Shown: in pieces, positions 1 through 7,231 of the stretch
How the letters are laid out: every line of letters begins with the position of its first letter
How positions within the stretch are numbered: position 1 is the first letter of the stretch
DNA from: Chitinophagaceae bacterium
GTDB taxonomy: Bacteria > Bacteroidota > Bacteroidia > Chitinophagales > Chitinophagaceae
Reading direction: 5' to 3'
Assembly: GCA_025351145.1 (NCBI GenBank)
Contig: JANXWM010000033.1
Span: 1-14,088, forward strand
DNA: 14,088 bases
The notes under the pieces: model-generated
Seen by the model: only the letters and a program-made list of their open reading frames with translations
Databases searched by the model: none
What the model was told of the DNA's origin: nothing
Program-made: the position numbers and the translations under genes

Positions 1-520
1 CAAAATAGTTATCGCAGGTTTCTTTAAATTTTTTGAAGAAGGAAATATCAAATTTATCGCAGACATTTTTATAAACCTGGTGAAAATGTTTTGCATCTTC
101 TTCGAATAAATAATAGGGGGTAAGATCGGTACCTCCGCCAAACCAGCGGTCAATTACTTCGTTGTTGTCGTCGTACAATTCGAACATACGATAGTTGCAA
201 TGAACTGTTGGTACAAATGGGTTCGACGGATGTAATACCAAACTTAAACCGCAGGCAAACCATTTGCTGCCAAATATTTTTAATTCCTTGCGCATTTCGT
301 TTGTTACATGGCCATGCACAACCGAAGTATTAACGCCTCCTTTTTCAAATATATTTCCGCTGCTGATTACTCTTGTTCTTCCACCTCCGCCGCCATCTCC
401 ACGCTCCCAAATATCTTCTATGAAAGTTGCTTTGCCATCGGCCTCTTCAAGTGCTGTGCAAATGATATCCTGCAAACCGTGAATGTATTCTATCCATTCC
501 TGCTTTATACTTGTTTTCAT
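1..520 (-). CDS. hemF: Oxygen-dependent coproporphyrinogen III oxidase, C-terminus cut by window edge
   Basis: Oxidatively decarboxylates two propionates of coproporphyrinogen III to vinyls, giving protoporphyrinogen IX, using O2; cytoplasmic. About 173 codons are present and the reading frame stays open to base 1, so the 3' part lies outside the window. Visible family motifs are GGGGRTRV (around residues 43-50), EKGGVNTS, VHG, the block CGLSLVLHPSNPFVPTVH, and WFGGGTDLTPYY followed by LFEEDAKHFH. These are strongly typical of HemF and not of the radical-SAM enzyme HemN. The start at 520 is the only ATG possible, because an in-frame stop lies five codons upstream. It is the last gene seen of the hemACDE(F) operon. 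Its ATG overlaps the stop of a 29-codon ORF in an ATGA arrangement, which suggests translational coupling. Use of the aerobic enzyme implies haem synthesis in the presence of oxygen. Confidence 0.96.
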   Translation of the reverse strand, partial: MKTSIKQEWIEYIHGLQDIICTALEEADGKATFIEDIWERGDGGGGGRTRVISSGNIFEKGGVNTSVVHGHVTNEMRKELKIFGSKWFACGLSLVLHPSNPFVPTVHCNYRMFELYDDNNEVIDRWFGGGTDLTPYYLFEEDAKHFHQVYKNVCDKFDISFFKKFKETCDNYF

Positions 521-606
521 ATAGAAGAGTTTTTAAAGTTGGCAAGCTGTCTGAACGTAGATCTTTTAGGATTATAAAGATTGAGGAGATTATCTTTAAT
601 TTCCAT
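517..606 (-). CDS. Possible 29-residue small ORF between hemE and hemF
   Basis: A short ORF beginning MEIKDNLLNLYNPKR starts 19 bases after the hemE stop. Its TGA overlaps the hemF ATG as ATGA (bases 517-520). An AAGGA lies 4 bases before the ATG, a stronger Shine-Dalgarno match than I see for the neighbouring genes, which mostly lack one. Nearly the whole hemE-hemF gap is taken up by this frame. The product would be a charged, basic peptide with no signal sequence or membrane segment. It could be a small protein, a leader whose translation delivers ribosomes to hemF, or a chance frame. I do not recognise a family. Confidence 0.4.
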   Translation of the reverse strand: MEIKDNLLNLYNPKRSTFRQLANFKNSSI

Positions 607-625
607 TTAATCCTTAAAAACCTGC

Positions 626-1660
626 TCAGACTTTATACTCCTTCACCGCATCTACAAAAGCCCTTGCATGATCTACCGGAACATTGGGCAAAATACCATG
701 ACCAAGGTTTGCCACATGATGATTGCCATCAAAGGCATCCATCATTGCTTTTACTTCTTTTTGTATTACCGGTATGGGCGATAATAATTTAGCCGGATCA
801 AAGTTACCCTGTAATACAATATTTGGCCCTGCTAATTGTCTTGCCATTTGTGGTTTTATGCACCAGTCAATTCCCAGGCCATGTGCGCCGGTTGCTGCCA
901 TTACATCTAAACTGTGCCAGGCACCCTTTGCAAAAATGATGGTAGGCACAATGTCTCTTAAAGCAGTTACAATTTGCCTGATGTACTGCAACGAAATAAT
1001 TTCAAAATCTGCCGGACTTAGCAAACCACCCCAACTATCGAATATCTGAATAGTATCTGCCCCTGCTTCTGCCTGGCCTTTTAAATAAGCAATGGTAGTA
1101 TCGGTAATCATCTGCAGCAACTGGTGTGCAAGTTCTGGTTGAGTATAACAGAATTCTTTTGCTTCGTCAAAAGTTTTGGAGCCCTTGCCCTGAACCATGT
1201 AGCAAAGAATCGTCCACGGTGCGCCGGCAAAACCTATTAATGGTACACGGCCATTAAGTTCTTGTTTTATTAATTTAATGGCATCAAAAACATAATGCAG
1301 TGTTTCGTTTACATCCGGCACACGGACACGGTTTAAATCATGCTCTGTTTTTATGGGGGCAGGAAGAATTGGCCCTCTGCTTTCGATCAACTGCACTTCA
1401 AGGCCCATTGCCTGCGGTATAACAAGAATATCCGAAAACAATATGGCAGCATCAACGCCAACTATGTCAACAGGCTGAATCGTTATTTCGCAGGCAAGTT
1501 CGGGTGTTTGTACCCTTTCAAAAAAGCCGTATTTTTCACGCAGTTTCATGTACTCAGGTAAATACCTACCCGCCTGACGCATCATCCAAACTGGTGTGCG
1601 TTCTGTTTTTTCGCCGCGTAAAACCCTTAGTAATAAATCGTTTTTTAAATCGCTCATCAT
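626..1660 (-). CDS. hemE: Uroporphyrinogen decarboxylase
   Basis: Removes the four acetate carboxyls of uroporphyrinogen III to give coproporphyrinogen III; cytoplasmic and cofactor-free. The 344-residue length is normal for the family. The N-terminal signature PVWMMRQAGRYLPEY is at residues 23-37, with the substrate-binding arginines in RQAGR. The catalytic aspartate is Asp77 in ILFSDILVIPQAMG, equivalent to human Asp86. The second family signature is GFAGAPWTILCYMVQGKGSK. The frame begins with two consecutive ATG codons (1660 and 1657), so the exact start is uncertain by one residue. Unlike the tightly packed hemA-C-D, hemE is separated from hemD by 307 bases of repeat DNA, so its transcription or message stability may be partly independent of the upstream genes. 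hemF follows after 105 bases. Confidence 0.98.
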   Translation of the reverse strand: MMSDLKNDLLLRVLRGEKTERTPVWMMRQAGRYLPEYMKLREKYGFFERVQTPELACEITIQPVDIVGVDAAILFSDILVIPQAMGLEVQLIESRGPILPAPIKTEHDLNRVRVPDVNETLHYVFDAIKLIKQELNGRVPLIGFAGAPWTILCYMVQGKGSKTFDEAKEFCYTQPELAHQLLQMITDTTIAYLKGQAEAGADTIQIFDSWGGLLSPADFEIISLQYIRQIVTALRDIVPTIIFAKGAWHSLDVMAATGAHGLGIDWCIKPQMARQLAGPNIVLQGNFDPAKLLSPIPVIQKEVKAMMDAFDGNHHVANLGHGILPNVPVDHARAFVDAVKEYKV

Positions 1661-1685
1661 ACTTTTTTTATCTGCTTAAACAGCC

Positions 1686-1746
1686 TTTTTTTTGAACCCG
1701 GCATTTGAAACATTGATTGAACTTTTGTTGCGTCGCACACTTGTAC
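1686..1746 (-). repeat. Dispersed 58-bp-type repeat, copy 1
   Basis: Read on the minus strand, box 1 (GTACAAGTGTGCGACGCAA) is at 1746-1728 and box 2 (GCCGGGTTCAAAA) ends near 1686. Box 1 is the exact reverse complement of copy 2 at 1907-1925. Box 2 ends 25 bases upstream of the hemE start. Strand is set here by calling the GTACAAG...CAAAAA direction plus. Confidence 0.85.
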
Positions 1747-1760
1747 TGTATAACCTTGAT

Positions 1761-1852
1761 CGTCATTGCGGGGCCTTCGAAGCAATCTCTTGTCGTGCGC
1801 AATTTTCGAATTCATATTATACCAGGAGATTGCTTCGTTCCTCGCAATGACG
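1761..1852. repeat. Inverted repeat of the CGTCATTGCG/CGAAGCAATCTC type, nested in the hemD-hemE gap
   Basis: The left arm (1761-1789) begins CGTCATTGCG and ends CGAAGCAATCTC. The right arm (1826-1852) is its near-perfect reverse complement, differing only in the middle of the arm. The loop is about 36 bases. I recognise this CGTCATTGCGAGG...CGAAGCAATCTC type as a dispersed repeat seen in many unrelated bacterial genomes, but cannot give it a family name. It lies wholly inside the inverted pair of copies 1 and 2 and has a different sequence, so two repeat families are nested here. In RNA it would form a stable stem within the operon transcript. Confidence 0.8.
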
Positions 1853-1906
1853 GCATTTATTTATACTCTCCATCATGGCTGTTTAAAGCTCAATTAACTT
1901 CCTAAT

Positions 1907-1964
1907 GTACAAGTGTGCGACGCAAGAGACGATGCCATGAAAAAACTCAGCCCGGCACAAAAAA
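1907..1964 (+). repeat. Dispersed 58-bp-type repeat, copy 2
   Basis: Box 1 (GTACAAGTGTGCGACGCAA) is at 1907-1925 and box 2 (CCCGGCACAAAAAA) at 1951-1964. The end of the element is only 3 bases from the hemD stop. It forms a 19-bp perfect inverted repeat with copy 1. Confidence 0.87.
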
Positions 1965-1967
1965 TTT

Positions 1968-2666
1968 CTAACTAAAATAGCCGATCACATTTTCAACCAT
2001 CTGCTCTTTTCCCGGCCACTCACTGGTAATTATTTTATTGCTGCAATACGTTTGAATGGTTGCCGTGGTGGTTTTGCCAATTGAAAAAAGCACCACATTT
2101 GTAGCGACCGTGTTCATGGAAAAAAAGCTGTGAACCGCACTGGGACTGAAAAAAATGATGCCCGTATAATTTTTTTCGATGAACACCGGCAATTGAATGG
2201 TTGTGTACACCACGAGTTCGTTTACTTCGATGTGATTGAAGCGGAGTGTTTCGGGCAACTCATCTAAACGGTGGTCGCCGCAAAAGAAAACAACTTCTTT
2301 CACGGTTTGTGCGTGCAAAATTTTTTCTGCAAGCGCCTGTGCGTTTTTTGCTGTGGCGATCACTTTATCTTCTCCAAAAAAATCAAACACCAATTCTTTT
2401 GTAATGCCGCCCAAACAGTAAATATCCCAATCCGGAATAAAAGTAAGCTGTATAATTACAGATTCCACGGCATTCATGCTGGTAAAAACAGCTGTTATTT
2501 TTTGCGTTGCAAAACTGCTTATTTGCTGAATAATTCCGGGAGATTTTGCGGGCTCTGTTTCAATAAACGGAACCACATCGATATCAATACCGTGGCGCGC
2601 AGCTTTATGTATAAGCAATTCATTTAAAGGGCGAGTACACAATATGCTGGCCTTAATTTTTGGCAT
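1968..2666 (-). CDS. hemD: Uroporphyrinogen-III synthase
   Basis: Cyclises hydroxymethylbilane with inversion of ring D to give uroporphyrinogen III. HemD proteins are poorly conserved. The assignment rests on length (232 residues), the N-terminal pattern ILCTRPL (residues 8-14), VFTSMNAVES (60-69), the second-domain pattern IIFFSPSAVHSFF (170-182) with SIGKTTTATI (195-204), and position directly after hemC. I chose the ATG at 2666, which starts MPKIKASIL and overlaps the hemC end by 14 bases. An in-frame ATG at 2699 would add 11 residues and overlap hemC by 47 bases, which looks less likely. The overlap suggests coupled translation with hemC. Its stop is followed almost at once by repeat copy 2. 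Confidence 0.9.
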   Translation of the reverse strand: MPKIKASILCTRPLNELLIHKAARHGIDIDVVPFIETEPAKSPGIIQQISSFATQKITAVFTSMNAVESVIIQLTFIPDWDIYCLGGITKELVFDFFGEDKVIATAKNAQALAEKILHAQTVKEVVFFCGDHRLDELPETLRFNHIEVNELVVYTTIQLPVFIEKNYTGIIFFSPSAVHSFFSMNTVATNVVLFSIGKTTTATIQTYCSNKIITSEWPGKEQMVENVIGYFS

Positions 2667-3576
2667 TACGGATTGCTTGTAATATTTCTCTTGCTCCATT
2701 GTTCAATATTTCCTGTGCGGCTTCAATTCCCGTTTGCTGTGCCTGATCGGCTACAATACTTTTTTCTACTTCTGCTTTTTCTTTTCCATCCGGCGAAAAA
2801 ATGTTTCCTCTAAAGTGAAGCATATTTTCTTTAATAACCGCAAGCGCACTAATGGGCGTTGAACAGCCGCCCATTAAAGTTCTTAAAAAATCTTTTTCAA
2901 GTTTTGTACAGAGCGCAGTAGCTGGATGGTTTAAAGTGTTGCATACATCGAATGCTTCTTTATCTTCTTCCCTGCAAACAATCATGATGGCACCTTGTGA
3001 TGGGGCCGGTAACATCCAATCTAATTCAACTGAATTTTCGGGACGAAGGTTAATTCTTTCTAATCCTGCTGCTGCAAAGATGGCACCGTTCCAGTTATTT
3101 TCTGCAACTTTTCTCATCCTTGTATTTACATTGCCGCGAAGGTTTTCAATACTGTGATGGGAGTAGCGGTGCAGCCATTGCGATTGTCGCCGGATACTGC
3201 TGGTTGCAATAACGGCATGTGCTTTAAAATCATTGAGAAAATCTTTATCGTTTTTGAAAACAAGTATGTCCTTATAAGAAGCCCTTTCTAAAACTGCAGC
3301 CTGTACAATGCCTTTGGCTAATTGGGTGGGCACATCTTTCATGGAGTGAACAGCAATATCAATTCGTTTGCCGAGCAATGCAGCATCTAAAGTTTTGGTG
3401 AAAATACCCTGTACGCCAACTTCGTATAAAGGAGTGATAAGGTCAATATCTCCATCACTTTTTATATAAACCAACTCACTTGCAATGTTATTTTCTGCTA
3501 ATTGCTTTTGCACCAGGGTTGCCTGCCAAACAGCCAATTGGCTGTCTCTTGTTCCAATCCTGAACACTTTACTCAT
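2653..3576 (-). CDS. hemC: Porphobilinogen deaminase (hydroxymethylbilane synthase)
   Basis: Polymerises four porphobilinogen molecules into hydroxymethylbilane on a covalently attached dipyrromethane cofactor; cytoplasmic. The protein has 307 residues, the usual length. Motifs in order: RIGTRDSQLAVWQA (6-19), HSMKDVP with catalytic Asp81 (77-83), ATSSIRRQSQW (124-134), NLRGNVNTRMRKV (145-157), LPAPSQGAI (189-197), and LMGGCSTPI containing Cys238, the cofactor attachment residue. All key residues are present. It begins 8 bases after the hemA stop and its 3' end overlaps hemD, so hemA-C-D form a tight co-transcribed block. Confidence 0.98.
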   Translation of the reverse strand: MSKVFRIGTRDSQLAVWQATLVQKQLAENNIASELVYIKSDGDIDLITPLYEVGVQGIFTKTLDAALLGKRIDIAVHSMKDVPTQLAKGIVQAAVLERASYKDILVFKNDKDFLNDFKAHAVIATSSIRRQSQWLHRYSHHSIENLRGNVNTRMRKVAENNWNGAIFAAAGLERINLRPENSVELDWMLPAPSQGAIMIVCREEDKEAFDVCNTLNHPATALCTKLEKDFLRTLMGGCSTPISALAVIKENMLHFRGNIFSPDGKEKAEVEKSIVADQAQQTGIEAAQEILNNGAREILQAIRNAKN

Positions 3577-3584
3577 GGGTTGTT

Positions 3585-4811
3585 TTAATTAGCCGTGCAG
3601 GTAATAAAATCGTTGATGGCTTCAATATAATAACAGCCGGGTTGATGCTGGCTGCGCATTTTAAGCGCCATGTTGCTAATGGTTTTCTGGATGTGATCTG
3701 TATTAGGATCTTTATTTATTTCAAGATTATACTGAGGATGAGCGGCTAAGAACAAGTTACATTGCTGCATATCTATCAGCTTTTGTTTAACCGCTTTAAG
3801 GGCTGGTACATTTTTACGCATGTTGTACCATTCTGCAAACTCTTGTGTATGTTCTGCAATAATCGCTTTTGCTTTTGGTACTTCATCTAATCGATTTTGC
3901 AATGTTGCATCGTTGATCTTTGAAAGATCATCCACATTTACAAGGGTAACATGCTCCAATTCTTTGGATGCAGGATCTATATTATTTGGAATAGATAAAT
4001 CAATGAGGATTTTTTTGCCGCAGTTAAGCAGATCCGCTTTCATTATTATGGGATCGGCTGCGCTGGTTGCTACAATAACGATGTCGGCATTTTGCACCAA
4101 AGCGTGTGCACTTTGAAACGGCGCAAACTGCAGACCCATTTCTTTTGCCAGCTCACCTGCAGTTTCTTCTGTGCGGTTAATAAGTGTAATATCGGTTGTT
4201 GCCAAATAATCCACCAGGTTTTTACAGGTATTGCGGCCAATTTTGCCAGTACCGAGTAAAACAATCTTTTTGTTTTTTACATCAGGTACATTATCCCTTA
4301 AAAATTGAATTGCGGCAAAGGAAACAGAAACAGTACCGCCGCTAAGTTCCGTATTTGTCTTAATGGATTTAGAAGCCTGCAGCACAAAGCTGAGCAGGCG
4401 TTCCAAAAAAGTACCCATAAAACCATTTTCTTTTGCAAACTTCACGGCAAGTTTTATTTGGCCTACTATTTCGTAATCGCCCAGAATTTGAGAATCGAGA
4501 CCTGCCGCAACCTGGAACAAATGTTCTACTGCTTTCCAACCTTTTTTTATATAAGCAAGTTCTTTAAAAGTTTCAACAGAACCGGTTGTTTCGCTGCACA
4601 AAAGATTAATCAGCACATCAGCATTGGGTGTAACTCCATAAATTTCTGTACGGTTGCAAGTGCTTAGCACAAACAATTGCGAAACGTTTACAGAAGAAGC
4701 TTTCTTTAAGAGTGAACCATAATGAACAGAACTTACAGCAAACTGCCCCCTGCTGGAGGCATCTGTTTTTTTGTAATTAATTCCTGCTATATAAAACTGG
4801 TTAATATCCAT
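3585..4811 (-). CDS. hemA: Glutamyl-tRNA reductase
   Basis: Reduces glutamyl-tRNA(Glu) to glutamate-1-semialdehyde with NADPH, the first committed step of C5-pathway tetrapyrrole synthesis; cytoplasmic. The protein has 408 residues. Catalytic Cys52 lies in VLSTCNRTEIYG (48-59). The substrate-domain block GLDSQILGDYEIVGQIK is at 104-120. The NADPH-binding loop LLGTGKIGRN is at 185-194. The C-terminus matches the dimerisation helix region in position but is weakly conserved. It is the first gene of the operon, with 418 bases of non-coding DNA upstream holding a candidate promoter and palindrome. Having the C5-pathway enzyme means 5-aminolevulinate comes from tRNA-bound glutamate and not from glycine plus succinyl-CoA. 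Confidence 0.98.
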   Translation of the reverse strand: MDINQFYIAGINYKKTDASSRGQFAVSSVHYGSLLKKASSVNVSQLFVLSTCNRTEIYGVTPNADVLINLLCSETTGSVETFKELAYIKKGWKAVEHLFQVAAGLDSQILGDYEIVGQIKLAVKFAKENGFMGTFLERLLSFVLQASKSIKTNTELSGGTVSVSFAAIQFLRDNVPDVKNKKIVLLGTGKIGRNTCKNLVDYLATTDITLINRTEETAGELAKEMGLQFAPFQSAHALVQNADIVIVATSAADPIIMKADLLNCGKKILIDLSIPNNIDPASKELEHVTLVNVDDLSKINDATLQNRLDEVPKAKAIIAEHTQEFAEWYNMRKNVPALKAVKQKLIDMQQCNLFLAAHPQYNLEINKDPNTDHIQKTISNMALKMRSQHQPGCYYIEAINDFITCTAN

Positions 4812-4846
4812 CTATACTTTTGGTCTTATGTACTTAATTATATACG

Positions 4847-4854
4847 CAAAAGTA
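4847..4854 (-). promoter_or_regulatory. Candidate Bacteroidota -7 box for hemA
   Basis: Read on the minus strand, TACTTTTG matches the Bacteroidota TAnnTTTG -7 consensus exactly, 35 bases upstream of the hemA ATG. I do not find a clear TTG at the expected -33 distance, so support comes only from the -7 box and its position. Confidence 0.45.
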
Positions 4855-4877
4855 TGCCTGCGGATTGCATTGATAAC

Positions 4878-4891
4878 ATGACCTTGGTCAT
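4878..4891. promoter_or_regulatory. Palindromic operator-like site upstream of hemA
   Basis: ATGACCTTGGTCAT consists of 6-bp arms ATGACC and GGTCAT around two central bases. It lies 24 bases upstream of the hemA candidate -7 box, overlapping or just upstream of where a -33 element would be. This is a plausible position for a dimeric regulator controlling haem synthesis. I cannot name the regulator. Confidence 0.4.
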
Positions 4892-5173
4892 ACGAATGTC
4901 ATTTCTGTGTCAATAAATGTATGAACCGGAATAAACCATGCATGAACAGGAAGTTTTTAAAGTTGTACTGAAACAATTTTTTTGAAGTTTTTACTCAATT
5001 AGTTGAAATTCTTTTGTTTGGGGGCTCAATTACTACTATGAAGTCCTGTTGTGTCACTCACTTTTACGTTTGGAACACTATTCGGCATAATGCAACCCGC
5101 TCACAAAAGCAACCGGGTTTTTATTTTAGCATGAACAATAAAATTGAGACTGCAGCTGCTTCCTGATGCGAAA

Positions 5174-5229
5174 GTACAAGAGTGCGACGCAAGTAAAGCT
5201 TAATCAGGGTTATTGGCCCGGCTCAAAAA
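5174..5229 (+). repeat. Dispersed 58-bp-type repeat, copy 3
   Basis: Box 1 (GTACAAGAGTGCGACGCAAG) is at 5174-5193, followed by TAAAGCTTAAT, which copy 8 shares and the degraded copy 4 shares in part (AAGCTTTA). Box 2 (GCCCGGCTCAAAAA) is at 5216-5229. The element ends at the base next to the GH43 stop codon. Confidence 0.87.
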
Positions 5230-6978
5230 TTATTCAGATTTTATGACAGCCGTTCTTGGCGAAATACCATTTTCGTTAAACGCTTCTATCTGAAAATAAT
5301 AGGGCTTGTCTTTTTCCAAAGCCTTTAAATAATATTCGTTGTTGCCGTAAACCATAACGCTGTTGTACAGCTTGCCGGGAGCTTCACCAAAATAAATATT
5401 GTAGCCAACGGCATTGTTGTTTACCTGCCACTTAAACCACACGTTTCTTCTTTCGCTATCGCCACGGAGTGCAATAAAATTTTTAACTGTGTCTGGTTTG
5501 CTGCCGTTGCCATTGCCGAAAACACGAAAGCCGCTGAGCGCAAATTTGCCCGAAGGCATGTGCAGGTTTTCCATTTTTAAGTAGCGTGCCTGCACAGCAT
5601 TTGCCAGTTCAATATAATCGTGCGGCACATCTGTTTTGTTATTGCTTTTATCAACCAGCGTTTTCCATGTTTTTGCATCGCTTGAATAATAGATTTTATA
5701 CTGGTGATATATGTTGAGCTGCTTGCCCATAAAGGTTGCATCCTGGTCGGCATAATTAATTTGTATGGCATGCACGGTGCTTATGTGGCCCAGATCTGTT
5801 TGTATCCATTCGCCTTTATTGCCGGTGGATGCACTCCAGTAAGTTTTAATATTTTCATCAACAGCATTGTTGGGCACAAAGCCGCCGAGTGTTGATGAAA
5901 CAGTTACTGGTTTATTATAATTCAACAGCATCCAGCCAGTAAAACTATTGTGGATAGTGCCGCCATCGTCTTTACCGTTTGGAAGGTAATAAGGATAGTC
6001 TCCGTAAGCTGTGTTGCTGTATAAAATTCCATCTTTATCAAAACCGGCAGGCCATATACCGATCCTTCTTTCAAAATTATTTTTTACGGCGATTACAATG
6101 GTGCTTACATGCCACCAGTTGCCAAATTTATCCTGGTAAGTTGCGCCATGGCCCGCACCTCTTGCAAAGCCACCGGGCTTATAAGAAAAAGGATTGTGCG
6201 ATTGATAAGTAAAAGGCCCAAGCGGGTGATCGCTTACATAAACACCGTCGCCATAGCCGCTGAACTCTGTACCCGGTGCACCGTACTGCAGGTAATATTT
6301 ACCATTGTGCTTATCCATTTCAGAACCTTCTATAAAAGGTTTAAGAAAGGTGTTGTCGTTGAATTCTCCAAAGCGCTCCCAGCCGTGAATATCGCCGTTG
6401 AGGCGCAGCAATTCTTTTCTTTCGCCAATGGGTTGAAATGTTTTACGGTCAATCTCCTGGCCGTAAGTTGGGTAAGTATTGCTGCTGCCAAAATAGATAT
6501 ACATACGGCCATTATCATCTAAAAACAAACCCGGGTCCCATGCGCCCACTTTAAAAGAATCAACCGCTTCTTTCCAGTCGTCTTTTGTTGGGTTCGTGCT
6601 CATCCATAAAGGAAAATCCTGCGTGTAAGTAGAACCAATAACCATTAGTGTATCGCCCATTGCCAGAACTGCCGGTGCGCACAACTCATCATACACATGA
6701 TGATAAGGTTTTAAAAATTTACGTGGTACAAATTTCCAGTTGAGCATATCGCTGCTGAACCAGTAACCCCATTGATTGGTGGAGAACAAATAGTAATTGC
6801 CTTTAAACAAAGTAATCACAGGATCTGCGGTAGCCCGGTGTTTACCCTGTTCTGAGAAATTTGGTATAGGGCAATAACCGTAGTCAATGTTAATGGGATT
6901 ACAGAATGTTTTTTGCTGAGCAACAGCAGCAGAACAAAAAATAAAGGCAGCAATCAACAGTGCAAAAAAATATTTCAT
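5230..6978 (-). CDS. Secreted family 43 glycoside hydrolase with F5/8-type C and FN3-like domains
   Basis: A predicted exported polysaccharide-degrading enzyme. I start at the ATG at 6978, which gives 582 residues and a clear signal peptide (MKYFFALLIAAFIFCSAAVA, cleavage before QQ). The ATG at 7005 would place nine polar residues before it. The N-terminal five-bladed GH43 domain covers about residues 40-340. Candidate catalytic residues are the general base Asp52 in TADPVI, the pKa-tuning Asp148 in GAWDPGLF, and the acid Glu217 in FIEGSE. A discoidin (F5/8 type C) carbohydrate-binding domain spans about 353-488 and an FN3-like domain about 496-581. GH43 enzymes usually act on arabinose- or xylose-containing glycans; the substrate cannot be read from this sequence. 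No SusC/D genes adjoin it, so it is not in an obvious polysaccharide utilisation locus. Repeat copies 3 and 4 flank the gene in inverted orientation. Confidence 0.88.
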   Translation of the reverse strand: MKYFFALLIAAFIFCSAAVAQQKTFCNPINIDYGYCPIPNFSEQGKHRATADPVITLFKGNYYLFSTNQWGYWFSSDMLNWKFVPRKFLKPYHHVYDELCAPAVLAMGDTLMVIGSTYTQDFPLWMSTNPTKDDWKEAVDSFKVGAWDPGLFLDDNGRMYIYFGSSNTYPTYGQEIDRKTFQPIGERKELLRLNGDIHGWERFGEFNDNTFLKPFIEGSEMDKHNGKYYLQYGAPGTEFSGYGDGVYVSDHPLGPFTYQSHNPFSYKPGGFARGAGHGATYQDKFGNWWHVSTIVIAVKNNFERRIGIWPAGFDKDGILYSNTAYGDYPYYLPNGKDDGGTIHNSFTGWMLLNYNKPVTVSSTLGGFVPNNAVDENIKTYWSASTGNKGEWIQTDLGHISTVHAIQINYADQDATFMGKQLNIYHQYKIYYSSDAKTWKTLVDKSNNKTDVPHDYIELANAVQARYLKMENLHMPSGKFALSGFRVFGNGNGSKPDTVKNFIALRGDSERRNVWFKWQVNNNAVGYNIYFGEAPGKLYNSVMVYGNNEYYLKALEKDKPYYFQIEAFNENGISPRTAVIKSE

Positions 6979-7040
6979 GGCGGGGTTTTCTATATTAACT
7001 GACAATAGGATTATTACACTCTACTAAAGTAAGTATAAAA

Positions 7041-7096
7041 TTTTTGTGACCAGCTACAGGAACATATATGAAGCTTTACTTGCCACACTCGTTTCG
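7041..7096 (-). repeat. Dispersed 58-bp-type repeat, copy 4 (degraded)
   Basis: On the plus strand a box 2-like TTTTTGTGACCAGC (7041-7054) is followed by AAGCTTTACTTGC and then CACACT. Compared with copy 8, this is the same sequence with four bases of the TGCGTCGCA core deleted, and a flanking TTCGG is retained. Order, spacing and flanks identify it as a decayed family member lying 62 bases upstream of the GH43 start. Confidence 0.6.
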
Positions 7097-7231
7097 GGGT
7101 TCTTCTTTCATGGCATCAAACAAGGGCGTTTAATATTATTTCTGTTACACTGTTTATCCTTAACTGCTCAGCAGATTACCACAGCTTGAAAAGAATATTT
7201 TAAATCATTTATATTCATATAAATTTTATAC

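Larger units (their letters stand above)
4812..5229. other. Non-coding gap upstream of hemA
   Basis: 418 bases with no convincing gene on either strand. The hemA-proximal end holds the candidate promoter and palindrome listed separately, and the GH43-proximal end holds repeat copy 3. In between, a weak hairpin (AACCCG at 5094-5099 with CGGGTT at 5114-5119, 14-base loop) is followed by TTTATTTT on the plus strand. It resembles a weak terminator, but no plus-strand gene lies upstream of it. Confidence 0.6.

Noticed and set aside
1717..1905. 62-codon plus-strand open frame in the hemD-hemE gap
   Set aside because: It consists almost entirely of the nested inverted repeats and encodes no recognisable protein.
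5065..5119. A short plus-strand RNA: TACGTTTG box at 5065-5072 followed by the hairpin at 5094-5119 and a T-rich run
   Set aside because: The -7 match alone is expected by chance about once per 4 kb per strand, there is no -33 TTG at proper spacing, the stem is only 6 bp with a 14-base loop, and the transcript would be about 45 bases.
6979..7005. Upstream ATG for the GH43 gene at 7005
   Set aside because: It would put nine polar residues (MSVNIENPA) before an otherwise well-formed signal peptide starting at the ATG at 6978.
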